A stretch of 61,179 nucleotides of DNA, from contig JAMFSU010000146.1 of NCBI GenBank assembly GCA_026225475.1, positions 1-61,179 on the forward strand, read 5' to 3'. The stretch is from Duganella sp. GTDB lineage: Bacteria; Pseudomonadota; Gammaproteobacteria; Burkholderiales; Burkholderiaceae_D. Positions 9,225-19,235 of the stretch are shown here, piece by piece. The number at the start of each line of letters is the position of its first letter. Position 1 is the first letter of the stretch. Under the pieces are notes generated by a model. The model did no database searches and was not told the DNA's origin. It saw only the letters and a program-made list of their open reading frames with translations. Both the position numbers and the translations under genes were made by a program.

Positions 9225-9803
9225 TCAGTCGGCGCAGTCGGCGCACCAGCCTTTGATGGTCAATTCGATTTCGTGGCTGCGGAAACCCTTGCCCAGCGAT
9301 TTTTGAAGCGCGCTCTGTAGTTGTGCAGTGGTGCTTTGATGTTTGCCCGATGAAGGTAGCACGCTTTCCAGAAAACCAGCTTCGCCACTGCCGTCCAGAC
9401 AAAATACCCGGGCACAGCGCGTGCATTTGAAATGGCCGTGTTGATGCTGGTGGCTATTGCCTGGACTGGCATGCGCGGCACCATGTTCATGGTGCTCGGC
9501 ACCGGCACCGGCGTGATAGCGGAAGATGCGGTCATCGCTGGCAATCTTGTGTGCCAGACCGGCCTCGGTCAGACAATCGAGTGCTCGATACAGGGTGACC
9601 CGGTCCATCTGTGCCAGTTTATCTTGCAAATCCTGATGCGATACCGCACTGCGCGCTTGTAACAACGAAGCCATTACGCTCACGCGTGCCTGCGTCACAC
9701 GCACGGCAGCATCGCGCAACTGTACTTCGGCCAATGCCTGTGCCTTGGCCGGATCATGGGCCAGGTTTTGCGGAGCGGCGGTATCGGCGGTTTTGGATTT
9801 CAT
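9225..9803 (-). CDS. Fur-family regulator, Zur-like, with His-rich insert
   Basis: A 192-residue Fur-family metal-dependent repressor. The winged helix is seen in VTQARVSVMASLLQ ... VTLYRALDCLTEAGLAHKI. A structural zinc site is formed by CTRC and CADC. Between the DNA-binding and dimerisation domains sits an unusual insert with eight histidines within 23 residues, ending just before the CTRC motif. This would add metal-binding capacity. The paired cysteines and lack of iron genes nearby suggest a zinc sensor, but no zinc-transport genes lie in the window. The start at 9803 (MKSKTADT) was chosen over an upstream extension with no regulator-like sequence. Confidence 0.85.
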   Translation of the reverse strand: MKSKTADTAAPQNLAHDPAKAQALAEVQLRDAAVRVTQARVSVMASLLQARSAVSHQDLQDKLAQMDRVTLYRALDCLTEAGLAHKIASDDRIFRYHAGAGAEHHEHGAAHASPGNSHQHQHGHFKCTRCARVFCLDGSGEAGFLESVLPSSGKHQSTTAQLQSALQKSLGKGFRSHEIELTIKGWCADCAD

Positions 9804-9934
9804 GAAGTGTGACAAAAGTGAAAAATGTTGTGCAGCAATCAATGACAGGCACGGGCAGATCATCGTTGGCACAGCATGAATTATGCCGCAATTCGCGCAC
9901 CACGGCTGTTTTGCTCAGGCGCTGTCGGGGGCAA

Positions 9935-10915
9935 TCACTTTGGCGTCTGTTTCTTTGCGCGTGGATGGGCCGCATCATAAACCTGTGCCAGGCGCTGGAA
10001 GTCGAGCGAAGTGTAGACCTGGGTGGCACTGATGGAAGCATGGCCCAGCATTTCCTGCACTGCGCGCAGGTCGCCAGAGCTTTGCAGTACATGCGAGGCA
10101 AATGAATGGCGCAAGACGTGCGGATGCATATTGGTGGCCATGCCCAAGGCCTGGCCGTGTGCTTTGAGCCGCAACTGCGCTACCCGCGCCGACATGCGAT
10201 TACCGCGTTCGCTCAGGAACAGGGCATGCTGATCGGCTTGGGCATGTTTGGCGACGAGCTCGGTGCGTGCCGGCAGCCATTCTGCCAGCGCGTTCATGGC
10301 TGGCTGGCCCACCGGCACGCTGCGCATTTTATTGCCTTTGCCGGTGACGGTGACTTCATTGCTGTCAAAGTCGATCCAGCCTAAGGATTGATGTGCGCCA
10401 TCCTGGTGATAGCGCAGATCGAGTCCGACCAACTCCGATACGCGCAGGCCGCTGGAATAGAGCAGTTCGAACATGGCACGATTGCAGCGCTGTGCCGTCG
10501 CGGCAGTATCCTTCAGTGGATTGGCTTGCGAGACCAATTGCACGGCATCGTCGGCAGCCAATGCCTTGGGCAGTGGCTTGGATTTTTTCGGTGCTTTGAC
10601 GCCATCGACCGGATTGGACTTGAGGTCGCCTTGTTCTGACAGCCAGTCGTAATAGCCGCGCCAGGCCGACAGCTTGCGTGCAATCGAGCGCGCATTGAGC
10701 CCTTTGGCATGCAATTGCGCTGCAAATTTACGAATTTGGAAATGGGTAACGGCGCCCAGCGCGATGTTGCCGGCCTGCGCCATGCTGTGCAATTCAGACA
10801 GATCGCGCGCGTAATTGCTCACTGTGTGAGGCGACAGCATGCGCTGGTGTCGCAGGTTATCGAGATAGGGCGCCAGTTCTGCCTGGCAGGTGTCCTGGGT
10901 TTCGATGGCGCTCAC
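9935..10915 (-). CDS. xerC: Site-specific tyrosine recombinase XerC
   Basis: Resolves chromosome dimers at dif together with XerD. The N-terminal SAM-like domain (about residues 10-95) is followed by the catalytic domain with Arg in SSGLRVSEL, Lys in GKGNKMR, HVLRHSFASH, LGH and the nucleophile Tyr in TQVYTSLD. The frame is open up to 11167, but that extension overlaps DUF484 and does not look like protein. The GTG at 10915, 28 bases after the DUF484 stop, gives 326 residues. The DUF484-xerC pair is widespread in proteobacteria. Confidence 0.94.
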   Translation of the reverse strand: MSAIETQDTCQAELAPYLDNLRHQRMLSPHTVSNYARDLSELHSMAQAGNIALGAVTHFQIRKFAAQLHAKGLNARSIARKLSAWRGYYDWLSEQGDLKSNPVDGVKAPKKSKPLPKALAADDAVQLVSQANPLKDTAATAQRCNRAMFELLYSSGLRVSELVGLDLRYHQDGAHQSLGWIDFDSNEVTVTGKGNKMRSVPVGQPAMNALAEWLPARTELVAKHAQADQHALFLSERGNRMSARVAQLRLKAHGQALGMATNMHPHVLRHSFASHVLQSSGDLRAVQEMLGHASISATQVYTSLDFQRLAQVYDAAHPRAKKQTPK

Positions 10916-10943
10916 ACAGGTATCCAGGAGTGAAGGTCGGGCG

Positions 10944-11612
10944 TCAGCGCAGCAGGCAAGCCAGCGCAGCGCTGGCAGTTTCGCCGATGCGCGAAAGAAA
11001 GTCGGTAGCCATCTCTGCCGAAAAGCGGCTGGCGTCCGATGAGCCCAGAACCAGCAGGCCAAAGGCTTCTGGTGCGGCACCGACACGCAGCGGCAACAAT
11101 GCGACCGACTTGACCGTGCTGGCATCTTCGAGCCAGCCGGCTGCTTCAAAATCATTGTTGGCGCCACAGAACGGCGTGGTCAAGCCGTTGGCGAAGATGC
11201 GCGCATCTTCGGAAACCGGTGCGGTGAACCAGCTACCTTCGTGAGCAGCGGCAATGTTCCAGGTCCGCAGTGTGACTTGCGGTACGTGGAAGATGGCTTG
11301 CAACTGCGTGCTCAAGGTCTGCGGCAGATCGGCGCTGTCGCGCGCCAGCAGCAGTGCTCGTGTCCATGCCTGGAACTTGCTGGTAATTTCGTCATTTTCC
11401 TGAGCGATCCGCAGCAAATCAGCCATGTGCAATTCCTGCACCTTGATCTTTTCGCGCAGGATTTCCATCTGGCGCTCTTGCAGCGAGATTGCGCGACCTA
11501 GGAGCGGACTGGTCAGGCGGATTCTCCCCAACAATTCGGCATGCTCTTCAAAGAAGTGCGGATGGTCGATCAGGTAATCGGCAATGGAGGCGGAATCCAG
11601 TTGAGGGCTCAT
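10944..11612 (-). CDS. DUF484 family protein (GAF-like), upstream of xerC
   Basis: A 222-residue soluble protein that matches the DUF484 family: an N-terminal helical part with IADYLIDHPHFFEEHAELL, a heptad-like coiled coil around SLQERQMEILREKIKVQEL, then a GAF-like domain. Its function is unknown; the gene almost always sits between dapF and xerC, which suggests a link to chromosome or cell-wall work. Here dapF is displaced by the porin and Sel1 genes. The start MSPQLDSAS at 11612 is preferred to the upstream ATG at 11690. Confidence 0.88.
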   Translation of the reverse strand: MSPQLDSASIADYLIDHPHFFEEHAELLGRIRLTSPLLGRAISLQERQMEILREKIKVQELHMADLLRIAQENDEITSKFQAWTRALLLARDSADLPQTLSTQLQAIFHVPQVTLRTWNIAAAHEGSWFTAPVSEDARIFANGLTTPFCGANNDFEAAGWLEDASTVKSVALLPLRVGAAPEAFGLLVLGSSDASRFSAEMATDFLSRIGETASAALACLLR

Positions 11613-11800
11613 GTTGGCTAGTAGGTGCTTGTTCGGATGCTTGCTGATCGGAGCGAGTTCGTTCTGGCAGTCTGACAGGACCAGACGCAAGACTTGCAGT
11701 TTCGCAATATCGCGAGATTATCTCTGCTATCGCGGGCGCTGACAACTTGTAACTTGTATCTTGGCAGTCGCTGGAGCGTGTGCAATCAGGGGGAAGGAAT

Positions 11801-11835
11801 AAAAACGGGCTTACATGATTGCTCATGTAAGCCCG
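11801..11835 (-). terminator. Strong terminator of the porin gene
   Basis: A perfect 13-base stem (CGGGCTTACATGA at 11806-11818 with 11823-11835), a TTGC loop and five T residues on the minus strand. It lies 64 bases after the porin stop codon. The remaining bases between 11613 and 11800 show no gene. Confidence 0.93.
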
Positions 11836-11898
11836 AATTGTTCAATTTTAGTATCTGATTTTTCAGACGTTTGCACGCCTGATGGTCAGAGGCTTAAA

Positions 11899-13086
11899 TT
11901 AGAACTTGTGGCGGATACCAACGGTAACTGCTGTTTGGCTAGCATCGTTACCAGTTGTGTCAACTGTGCCTGGATTCTTCATGTCTTTTGCGCGAATGTT
12001 CGACAAGAATGCATACAGGTCAGTACGCTTCGACAACCAGTAGTCAGTACCCAAGTTGAATTGGGTCAGCTTGCCCTTGCTGCTCAAGCCGTCGAAAGTT
12101 GCAGTGGTGTAATCAACTGCAGCCAACAGCTTCAACGATGGAGTCAGCGAGTAAGCTGTACCCAGTTCGAACATGTCAGCCTTCTTCGACAGGCCCAGAG
12201 TTGCATTTAACAAGTTGTTAGCAGTAGTCAGCCCTGTGAATGCTTGTGTGTTCAGATCTTGCTTGACGCGCGACCAGTTACCGTACACGCGTGCTGGACC
12301 AAACTGATAGCTGGCAACAACGTTCAGGACCTTAGCTGCAGAGCTACCGTAAGTAGCAGTGCTAGTGTAGGTAGCTGTAGCTGTGCCGCTCAGGGTAGTT
12401 GGAGTTGCGTACAAGCTAGTGTCGCTTGGGCTAGTACCTGCCTTGGCTTGGTAGTAGTTGATACCCAGGCCCAGAGGACCGTTATCATACTTACCTGCCA
12501 GACCAAATGCTTGGCCGCTAGAAACCGAACCAGCTTGTTCGCCGAAACCGTAGATCAGGTTACCAGTGAAGCCGCTCAGGTTAGCTGTAGTGTAGCTAAC
12601 CGAGTTTTGTGTACGTGTACCTTGCAGACGGTTCAGAGCCGAACCCGAGTTCTGGGTAACGCCACCGAAATCGTTCACTGCAGTGTAAGCACTGATGGTG
12701 TCAGCGTAGTCAGTTTGACGACCAGCCAAGACGGTACCGAAACCACCGGACAGACCGACAACCGACTTACGGCGGAACAGATCGTTGCTGACCTTGGAGT
12801 CATCCAGAGCGCCAGTATCGTTCTTGAAGCCAGCTTCCAGGGTGAACACTGCGCTCAAACCGCCGCCCAGATCTTCAACGCCCTTGAAACCCAAACGCGA
12901 ACCTTGGATCACGCCGGAGTTAACAGTGAACTTGCTACCAGTGTTAGTGCCGCCAGCTGCAGTCACAGCCTTGCTTTGGTATGTAACGCCGGTATCGATG
13001 ATACCGTAGATAGTAACGGAGCTTTGTGCTTGGGCAGCACCTGCAAACGCGCCGAGAACGGCCAGTGCAAGCAGAGATTTTTTCAT
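11899..13086 (-). CDS. General outer-membrane porin
   Basis: A 395-residue precursor of a trimeric beta-barrel porin of the beta-proteobacterial type. The signal peptide MKKSLLALAVLGAFAGAAQA is followed by QSSVTIYGIIDTGVTY, the classic first strand of this family. GSRLGFKGVEDLGGGL and the C-terminal GIRHKF, ending in the aromatic needed for barrel insertion, are also seen. A good ribosome site (GAAGGA) precedes the ATG at 13086. Codon choice differs visibly from its neighbours, with many GCT, GTT and AGC codons, as expected for a highly expressed gene. Confidence 0.95.
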   Translation of the reverse strand: MKKSLLALAVLGAFAGAAQAQSSVTIYGIIDTGVTYQSKAVTAAGGTNTGSKFTVNSGVIQGSRLGFKGVEDLGGGLSAVFTLEAGFKNDTGALDDSKVSNDLFRRKSVVGLSGGFGTVLAGRQTDYADTISAYTAVNDFGGVTQNSGSALNRLQGTRTQNSVSYTTANLSGFTGNLIYGFGEQAGSVSSGQAFGLAGKYDNGPLGLGINYYQAKAGTSPSDTSLYATPTTLSGTATATYTSTATYGSSAAKVLNVVASYQFGPARVYGNWSRVKQDLNTQAFTGLTTANNLLNATLGLSKKADMFELGTAYSLTPSLKLLAAVDYTTATFDGLSSKGKLTQFNLGTDYWLSKRTDLYAFLSNIRAKDMKNPGTVDTTGNDASQTAVTVGIRHKF

Positions 13087-13455
13087 TTGACATCCTTCTA
13101 TATAAATAGTCTTGAGGATCCGTACATCTAGTCGGATGGAGAGACATTAAGGGTTCTCATTAACCATGACCGGAGATTGGTCGTTTGGCGGACAAAGTTT
13201 TGGTTGAAATTCCGAAACACCTGCTGGAGTGTTGTTTTTTTCTAACGCTTTGGGACAAGTCAGGATAGCTAGGGGCATTTTCTCCTTTCAAACCACTGTC
13301 AGTTATTTTGTTGTCGTTGTGGTAATTGATATGTTGTTTAGGTGCGCTAATTGTTGTTTTAAGGTTTCAATTTGTAAGCGAAAACAGTGAATTTAAAAAC
13401 TAGTGTGATTTATAGGCGATAATTTTTTCCTTCAAAAGCAGGCTTGGGTTGATTT
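13087..13455. other. AT-rich divergent intergenic region, porin / Sel1 gene
   Basis: No gene is seen in these 369 bases. The region is markedly richer in A+T than its surroundings, especially after 13300, and must hold the divergent promoters of the porin and the Sel1-repeat gene. No clear operator palindrome was recognised. Confidence 0.6.
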
Positions 13456-15057
13456 ATGGCGAGTCGAGAAGATCTGGCAACTATTCGTGCAGCGCGGGCT
13501 GGACAAGCTGAGGCGCAGTTGGCACTGGGTCGGCGGTACTTATTTGGCGGGAATGGTTTGCCGCAAAGTTTTGCGACGGCCTTGCACTGGCTTGACCGCG
13601 CTGCGCGGCAAGGGCAGGAGCAGGCGTGGTTATTGATTGGTGAACACATTTCCTATGAGGTTGTGGTGCAGGCACCGAAACCGTTTGACTATATAGTCTG
13701 GTTCGAGCGGGCGTTTGATGCCGGGCAGGGTGCCGCGGGTCTGGTCTTTGCAAAGCTGGCGCTGGGCTTCAAGACGCAGGCAGAGGCGCAAGGCATGCTT
13801 GGCAAGGCACTCAAGGCGCTGGAGGCAGAGGCGCATGCTGGCGTCGCACAGGCACAATGGTTGTTGTCGCAGCAGCAGAGCGGCGTAGCAATCGCCGGCC
13901 AGCAGCGTGTTGCGGGAGAAAATGCATCTACAGCGGCGAAAATCGATACCGTCAGTGCAGCCAATTGGGCGCAAAAGGCGGCTGATGCCGGCTTGGGACC
14001 TGCACAACTGGCGCTGGCCGATGCCGCTTGGCAACGTCATGACCGACAGGACTTCATGCAGCGGGCGCTGCCATTAGGGCGTGCGTTGCTGCTGCAATAC
14101 GGTGCTGAATTGCAACAATTGAATGCGCCATCCGAAAATCTGGCGCGACGTCTAAGCGACGGTAATGTTGTTTTGCTGTCAAGATTGGCGCGCATGGCAG
14201 TTGAGCTCACGCAGGTTGATGCGGATGAAATGCAGCAGTTATTGGAGCTGGCGGCCTATGCCGACGACAAGGCTGCGCAACTTTCCGTGGGCCTGTTCTT
14301 TGCCCGCATGACCGAGGACGGCAATAAGGCCTTTGCCGGTTACGGTTCCGCCAATTACAAAAAAGCGATCCGTTGGCTCACCTATGCCGGCGAACAAGGG
14401 CTTGCTGCTGCCTGGTATGCCTTGTCACGTATTTATCTGAAGCCGGAATTCTCACAACGCAATATTGCCGATGTGCAGCATTATCTTGAGCGTGCCGCCG
14501 AAATGGGGCATGCACTGGCACAGTTGGAATGCGGCAGCAGTGCGTGGCGCAATCGCCGTGACGATCCGGCCAATGACGTGCGAGCGGTCTACTGGCTGCA
14601 AAAGGCGGCAGTGCAGGGTAATGACGATGCGCGCGAGTTGCTGGAAAAGATTGCTGATTTGCCCACGCCGGCGGGATGGGCGGTTGAGGCCAAGCGTCAT
14701 ATGACGCGTGAATTTTTGAGCGCCTATCCATTTTTGGCGGCGCGGCTTGAGCTGGCCATCCTGTTTGGCCTGACCCGTCCAGAAGCGTTGCTGATTGACC
14801 TCAAGCAGGCCGATTGTGGTCATTGTCTGGTAGTGGACATCCGCGAATATTATGCGCGCAGCAAGCGGCGTCTAATATTAGTAGAGACCGGTGACGAGCG
14901 ACAGGTTCTTAATCGCATTGGTCGCTTGTTTGAAGACGTCGATTGCAGCCTCAACGGTCCGGAAGGTAACTATCGTCAACGCCTGTATCGATTGAGGACA
15001 GCGCTGCCGCAAGATATTGATGAGAATGAAGAAGAGGATTTTGCCGAGGAATCTTAA
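13456..15057 (+). CDS. Sel1-repeat protein with unassigned C-terminal domain
   Basis: A 533-residue protein with no signal peptide. Several Sel1-like repeats of about 36 residues are visible, for example ALGRRYLFGGNGLPQSFATA near residue 25, ALSRIYLKPEFSQRNIAD and the following AVYWLQKAAVQGNDDA. These form helical-repeat scaffolds for protein contacts. Residues from about 420 to the end do not look like Sel1: they start at LSAYPFLAARLELAILFG, include DCGHCLVVDIREYYARSKRR, and end in a very acidic tail. The gene is monocistronic, with its own promoter region and a strong terminator. Confidence 0.85.
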   Translation: MASREDLATIRAARAGQAEAQLALGRRYLFGGNGLPQSFATALHWLDRAARQGQEQAWLLIGEHISYEVVVQAPKPFDYIVWFERAFDAGQGAAGLVFAKLALGFKTQAEAQGMLGKALKALEAEAHAGVAQAQWLLSQQQSGVAIAGQQRVAGENASTAAKIDTVSAANWAQKAADAGLGPAQLALADAAWQRHDRQDFMQRALPLGRALLLQYGAELQQLNAPSENLARRLSDGNVVLLSRLARMAVELTQVDADEMQQLLELAAYADDKAAQLSVGLFFARMTEDGNKAFAGYGSANYKKAIRWLTYAGEQGLAAAWYALSRIYLKPEFSQRNIADVQHYLERAAEMGHALAQLECGSSAWRNRRDDPANDVRAVYWLQKAAVQGNDDARELLEKIADLPTPAGWAVEAKRHMTREFLSAYPFLAARLELAILFGLTRPEALLIDLKQADCGHCLVVDIREYYARSKRRLILVETGDERQVLNRIGRLFEDVDCSLNGPEGNYRQRLYRLRTALPQDIDENEEEDFAEES

Positions 15058-15075
15058 GTATGGATTGCTCTGGAT

Positions 15076-15108
15076 AAAGAAAATGGCGCGTGATGCGCCA
15101 TTTTCTTT
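15076..15108. terminator. Bidirectional terminator, Sel1 gene / dapF
   Basis: A perfect 14-base stem (AAAGAAAATGGCGC with GCGCCATTTTCTTT) and five-base loop between convergent genes. Confidence 0.9.
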
Positions 15109-15157
15109 GCAACGAAGCGCCGGTGCCGGTCGTGTATTGCCATATCCACGACCAGTT

Positions 15158-16009
15158 TCAAATATCGATTTCGCCTTCAAATACCGCTACCGCTGGCCCC
15201 GTCATCAGGACTGCCTGTTCTGGGCCTTGCCAATCGATGATCAATTCACCGCCATGGGTCTGGACCGCTACCGGCGTATCGAGCGCACCGCGCAAAATGC
15301 CTGCAACCACGGCAGCGCAGGCGCCAGTGCCGCATGCCAGTGTTTCGCCGGCGCCACGTTCGAATACGCGCAAATTGACATGGTGGCGGTCGACTACTTG
15401 CATGAAGCCGGCATTGACGCGTTTGGGAAAGCGCGGATGATGTTCGATGAGCGGTCCATCGGCCAGCACTGGTGCGGCTTCCGTATCGTCGACGATTTGC
15501 ACCGCGTGCGGGTTGCCCATCGATACCACCGAGATCCAGGCAGTCTTGCCATTGATCTCCAATGGCCACAATGTGTCCTGGGCTTCTGCCTTGCCATGCA
15601 ATCCACTTGGATCGAATGGCACTTGTGGTGGCGTTAGCACCGGTGCGCCCATGTCAACCGTGACGCGGCCGTCGTCAGCAATGCGTGGTTCGATAATGCC
15701 GGACATGGTTTCGACGCGAATGATGCGCTTGTCGGTCAGACCTTTGTCGCTGACAAAGCGGGCAAAGGCGCGCGCGCCGTTGCCGCACTGTTCGACTTCG
15801 CCGCCGTCAGCGTTATAGATGCGGTAGCGGAAGTCGATCTCGGGTGACGACGATTTTTCTACCACCAGCATTTGATCTGCGCCGATGCCGAAGCGACGAT
15901 CGGCAATGAACTTCCACTGCGCCGGTGTCAGATCGATTTGTTGATGAATGGCATCGATGACGACGAAGTCATTGCCAGCACCGTGCATTTTGGTGAATTT
16001 GATTTTCAT
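15158..16009 (-). CDS. dapF: Diaminopimelate epimerase
   Basis: Interconverts LL- and meso-diaminopimelate for lysine and peptidoglycan synthesis by a two-cysteine mechanism. Both catalytic cysteines are visible, in QCGNGARAF and ACGTGACA. The N-terminus [17 protein letters not shown] is typical, so the upstream extension of the frame to 16141 is rejected. The length is 283 residues. It lies 19 bases after the acyltransferase gene and probably shares its transcript. Confidence 0.96.
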   Translation of the reverse strand: MKIKFTKMHGAGNDFVVIDAIHQQIDLTPAQWKFIADRRFGIGADQMLVVEKSSSPEIDFRYRIYNADGGEVEQCGNGARAFARFVSDKGLTDKRIIRVETMSGIIEPRIADDGRVTVDMGAPVLTPPQVPFDPSGLHGKAEAQDTLWPLEINGKTAWISVVSMGNPHAVQIVDDTEAAPVLADGPLIEHHPRFPKRVNAGFMQVVDRHHVNLRVFERGAGETLACGTGACAAVVAGILRGALDTPVAVQTHGGELIIDWQGPEQAVLMTGPAVAVFEGEIDI

Positions 16010-16028
16010 GCTGCCATTATAGAAGCAG

Positions 16029-16910
16029 CTAGTCGCCTTTGCTATAGACGCTGGCGACACCTTCTGGGCGTGTCTTGAAGCGCTTGTGTGCCCAAAAATA
16101 TTCGGCCGGCGCTTCCAGCACGCGTTGTTCGATGAAGGCATTCATGTGCCGGGTGGCGGCAACGATATCATCGCCGGGATAATTGTCCCAGGCAGGATAA
16201 AACGTGGTCTTCCAGCCTTGGTAGTTGGGCAGGAACGTGGTGATGACCGGCACTACATTGGCATGGGTGGCGGCGGCGATACGCGCGGTAGCGGTCAGTG
16301 TCGCAGCAGGGACGCCAAAAAATGGCACGAACTCGGCATCGCGCAAACCAAAATCCATATCGGGCAGCATGATGAAGGGCAAGCCGTCACGCATGGCGCG
16401 GATGATGGGCTTGACCCCTTTTTCGCGCGACAGCAGCGTGACCGGACGAAAGCGTGAGCGACCGCGTAGAAGTGCCTGATCGACGATGGCATTTTGCTGT
16501 TTGGCGTAAATGGTACATACCGACAGTTCGGAATTGAGTACCAGCGCAATGCCGGGAATTTCCAGGCAGACAAAATGCGGGCATAACAAAATGGTCGGCC
16601 CCGACGTAATCACTTCCAGTGGCACCCTCGGTTCCACTTTAATCAAGCGTTTCAGGCGCGCTTCGGAAGCCCACCACAATATGCCGCGTTCCAGTGCGCT
16701 ACGGGCATAGGCCTGGAAATGCTGGCGCGCTATCGTTGCGCGTTCTGCTTCGCTCTTGTCTGGGAAGCACAGCTGCAGATTAGTCAGCGTGATATGGCGG
16801 CGCGGCTTCATGATGATGAACAGCAATGAGCCCAGTGCTTCGCCTAGCCGGCCCAGTATCGGCAGCGGCAGCCAATGCAATAGCCACATCAAGGCAATCA
16901 ATGCTCTCAT
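16029..16910 (-). CDS. Lipid A late acyltransferase (LpxL/HtrB family)
   Basis: A 293-residue inner-membrane enzyme that adds a secondary acyl chain to Kdo2-lipid IVA. An N-terminal hydrophobic segment is followed by the HX4(D/E) catalytic motif in PHFVCLEI and by conserved LPDMDFG and HKRFKTRP. Its start overlaps the stop of the upstream acyltransferase by four bases (ATGA), so the pair is translationally coupled. Whether it is the laurate or myristate enzyme cannot be decided from sequence alone. Confidence 0.92.
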   Translation of the reverse strand: MRALIALMWLLHWLPLPILGRLGEALGSLLFIIMKPRRHITLTNLQLCFPDKSEAERATIARQHFQAYARSALERGILWWASEARLKRLIKVEPRVPLEVITSGPTILLCPHFVCLEIPGIALVLNSELSVCTIYAKQQNAIVDQALLRGRSRFRPVTLLSREKGVKPIIRAMRDGLPFIMLPDMDFGLRDAEFVPFFGVPAATLTATARIAAATHANVVPVITTFLPNYQGWKTTFYPAWDNYPGDDIVAATRHMNAFIEQRVLEAPAEYFWAHKRFKTRPEGVASVYSKGD

Positions 16911-17764
16911 TGGGCTTGCTCCGATGTGGCGCCTGCTGCGCTCACGCCTGGTGGCGTCTTATAGCGGTTATAGCTCCATATATATTGTTCGGGGCAGCGG
17001 GCAATCAGTTTTTCCATGGCCAGATTGATGGCGCGCGCCTGTTGTTCGGGGGTCTCGCCGAGCACTTCTTCAAACGCCACAAAACGGATAACAAAACCGC
17101 GTCCCCATGACCGCCGTTGCGCATAGGACAGGATAATTGGCGCGCCACTCATCTGCTGCATTTTTGCCGATAGCGTCATGGTATAGGCGGGTTTGCCAAA
17201 GAAATCTGCCCAGACACCTTCGCCATGTTGCGGCACCTGGTCAGGCAGTAAGCCGATTGCCTTGCCACTTTTCAATGCCTTGAGCAAGGCGCGCACCCCG
17301 GATAGGTTGGCCGGTGCTAGATGCAGATTTGGTCGCGAACGTGCGCCCTCGATCAGCGGTTTCAGTGCCGCCTTGCGCGGTGGGCGGTACAGGGCCGTCA
17401 ATGAGGTCTTTTCGGCAATGGCCTGGGCGATGATTTCAAAGCACCCCAGATGCGGCGTCAGGAAAATCACGCCGGTTTTGGCATCCAGCGCCGCTTGCGC
17501 CAACTCCCAGTTCTCGATGCGCGCAGTACGCAGCACCCGTCGCGGTGCAGCGCACCAAACAAAGGGAAGTTCGAAGATGCCCTTGCCGGAGGCATTGATT
17601 GCCGCCAGCAAATGTTGACCGTAACCGGCGCGCGTCAGATTTTCCTTGAGGCGTTTCCGGTAGGATGGCGATGCCAGGTAAACCAGCCAGCCGATGACGA
17701 TGCCAATTGCATGCAGCAGCGGGAGTGGCAAAAAAGAGAGCAGGCGGAATAAAGAAAAAAGCAT
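16907..17764 (-). CDS. Lipid A late acyltransferase (LpxL/HtrB family), second copy
   Basis: A 285-residue paralogue of the downstream gene. It has an N-terminal hydrophobic helix (MLFSLFRLLSFLPLPLLHA), the catalytic motif TPHLGCFE, the LLPDQVP block and the C-terminal YIWSYNRYKTPPG. The start at 17764 is placed at the membrane helix; the frame is open up to 17872 but the extension overlaps the metK promoter region. Two adjacent acyltransferases are the normal arrangement for making hexa-acylated lipid A. Confidence 0.92.
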   Translation of the reverse strand: MLFSLFRLLSFLPLPLLHAIGIVIGWLVYLASPSYRKRLKENLTRAGYGQHLLAAINASGKGIFELPFVWCAAPRRVLRTARIENWELAQAALDAKTGVIFLTPHLGCFEIIAQAIAEKTSLTALYRPPRKAALKPLIEGARSRPNLHLAPANLSGVRALLKALKSGKAIGLLPDQVPQHGEGVWADFFGKPAYTMTLSAKMQQMSGAPIILSYAQRRSWGRGFVIRFVAFEEVLGETPEQQARAINLAMEKLIARCPEQYIWSYNRYKTPPGVSAAGATSEQAQ

Positions 17765-17963
17765 ACTTGCCGTTATAGCTGCATAGAAACAGTGTTGTGA
17801 ATAAAACCTCGGAAATTGCTGAAAAAATTCAAGAGGCGTAAAATAGCATGAAAGCCGTCGAGTTAATGACAACTTGCGAGACGGGATATAAATTTCGCTA
17901 AAGCGTCGCAGGCTCGCAGATTTGGCCGCGACATGGTTAAATCTTTATTGCAGGAGCATGTGT

Positions 17964-19127
17964 ATGTCCAACGAATTTCTCTTCACTTCCGAATCCGTCT
18001 CCGAAGGTCATCCAGACAAGGTCGCTGACCAAATTTCTGATGCCATTCTGGATGCCATCTTCACTCAGGATCCACTCTCTCGCGTCGCCGCAGAAACACT
18101 GTGCAACACCGGTCTGGTGGTGCTGGCGGGTGAAATCACCACACGCGCCAACGTGGATTATATCGATGTTGCGCGAGAGACCATCAAACGCATCGGTTAC
18201 GACAATGCCGACTATGGCATCGACTACAAGAGCTGCGCCGTGCTAGTGGCCTATGACAAGCAATCGCCAGACATCGCCCAAGGCGTCGATGAAGGCAAAG
18301 GCCTGGACCTCGATCAAGGTGCCGGTGACCAGGGTCTGATGTTCGGTTATGCCTGCGATGAAACACCAGAATTGATGCCGGCCGCAATTTACTATGCGCA
18401 CCGCATCGTCGAACGCCAATCGCAATTGCGCAAGGATGGCCGCCTGCCATGGCTGCGTCCGGATGCCAAGTCGCAAGTGACATTGAAATACGTCGACGGT
18501 CGTCCAGTCGCCATCGATACCATTGTGTTGTCGACCCAGCACGCGCCCGAGATGGAGCACAAGGCTATCGAAGAAGCGGCGATTGAAGAAATCATCCGTC
18601 CCGTGGTACCGGCTGAATGGATCAAGAACACCCGCTATCTGATCAACCCTACCGGTCGTTTTGTCATCGGCGGCCCGCAAGGCGATTGCGGTCTGACTGG
18701 CCGCAAGATCATTGTTGATACCTACGGCGGTGCTGCACCGCACGGCGGCGGCGCATTCTCAGGTAAAGACCCATCGAAGGTGGACCGCTCGGCTGCCTAT
18801 GCTGGCCGCTATGTCGCCAAGAACATCGTCGCTGCCGGTCTGGCCACACGTTGCCAGATTCAGGTGTCCTACGCCATTGGTATTGCCAAGCCGACGTCGG
18901 TCATGGTGACCACGTTTGGCACTGGCAAGATCAGCGATGAAAAGCTGGCACAGCTGGTACTGGAACATTTTGACTTGCGCCCAAAGGGTATCGTGCAAAT
19001 GCTCGACCTGCTGCGTCCGATCTATCAAAAGACCGCAGCCTACGGTCACTTCGGCCGCGAAGAGCCAGAGTTCTCGTGGGAGCGCACTGACAAGGCTGCG
19101 GCTCTGCGTGCTGCCGCTGGTCGGTAA
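17964..19127 (+). CDS. metK: S-adenosylmethionine synthetase
   Basis: Makes S-adenosylmethionine from methionine and ATP. The 387-residue protein has [15 protein letters not shown] near the N-terminus and [19 protein letters not shown], both signature motifs. The ATG at 17964 is preceded by CAGGAG, a good ribosome site. Divergent from the acyltransferases, with a 199-base region between starts. I looked for a SAM riboswitch there and saw none. Confidence 0.97.
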   Translation: MSNEFLFTSESVSEGHPDKVADQISDAILDAIFTQDPLSRVAAETLCNTGLVVLAGEITTRANVDYIDVARETIKRIGYDNADYGIDYKSCAVLVAYDKQSPDIAQGVDEGKGLDLDQGAGDQGLMFGYACDETPELMPAAIYYAHRIVERQSQLRKDGRLPWLRPDAKSQVTLKYVDGRPVAIDTIVLSTQHAPEMEHKAIEEAAIEEIIRPVVPAEWIKNTRYLINPTGRFVIGGPQGDCGLTGRKIIVDTYGGAAPHGGGAFSGKDPSKVDRSAAYAGRYVAKNIVAAGLATRCQIQVSYAIGIAKPTSVMVTTFGTGKISDEKLAQLVLEHFDLRPKGIVQMLDLLRPIYQKTAAYGHFGREEPEFSWERTDKAAALRAAAGR

Positions 19128-19235
19128 GTATCGCCGAGGGGCGTGGCGCTAAGCCCGCCCTTCACTGGCAAGCTTTTTTTTCGGTTTGCCGTCATGCGCT
19201 GGCATTGCGCGCATGAAGTGTTTTACAATGCCTTG

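Noticed and set aside
10918..11167. Longer xerC frame
   Set aside because: It overlaps the DUF484 gene on the same strand and is not like recombinase sequence.
17765..17963. SAM riboswitch before metK
   Set aside because: I looked for SAM-I and SAM-II like core motifs and saw none in the leader.
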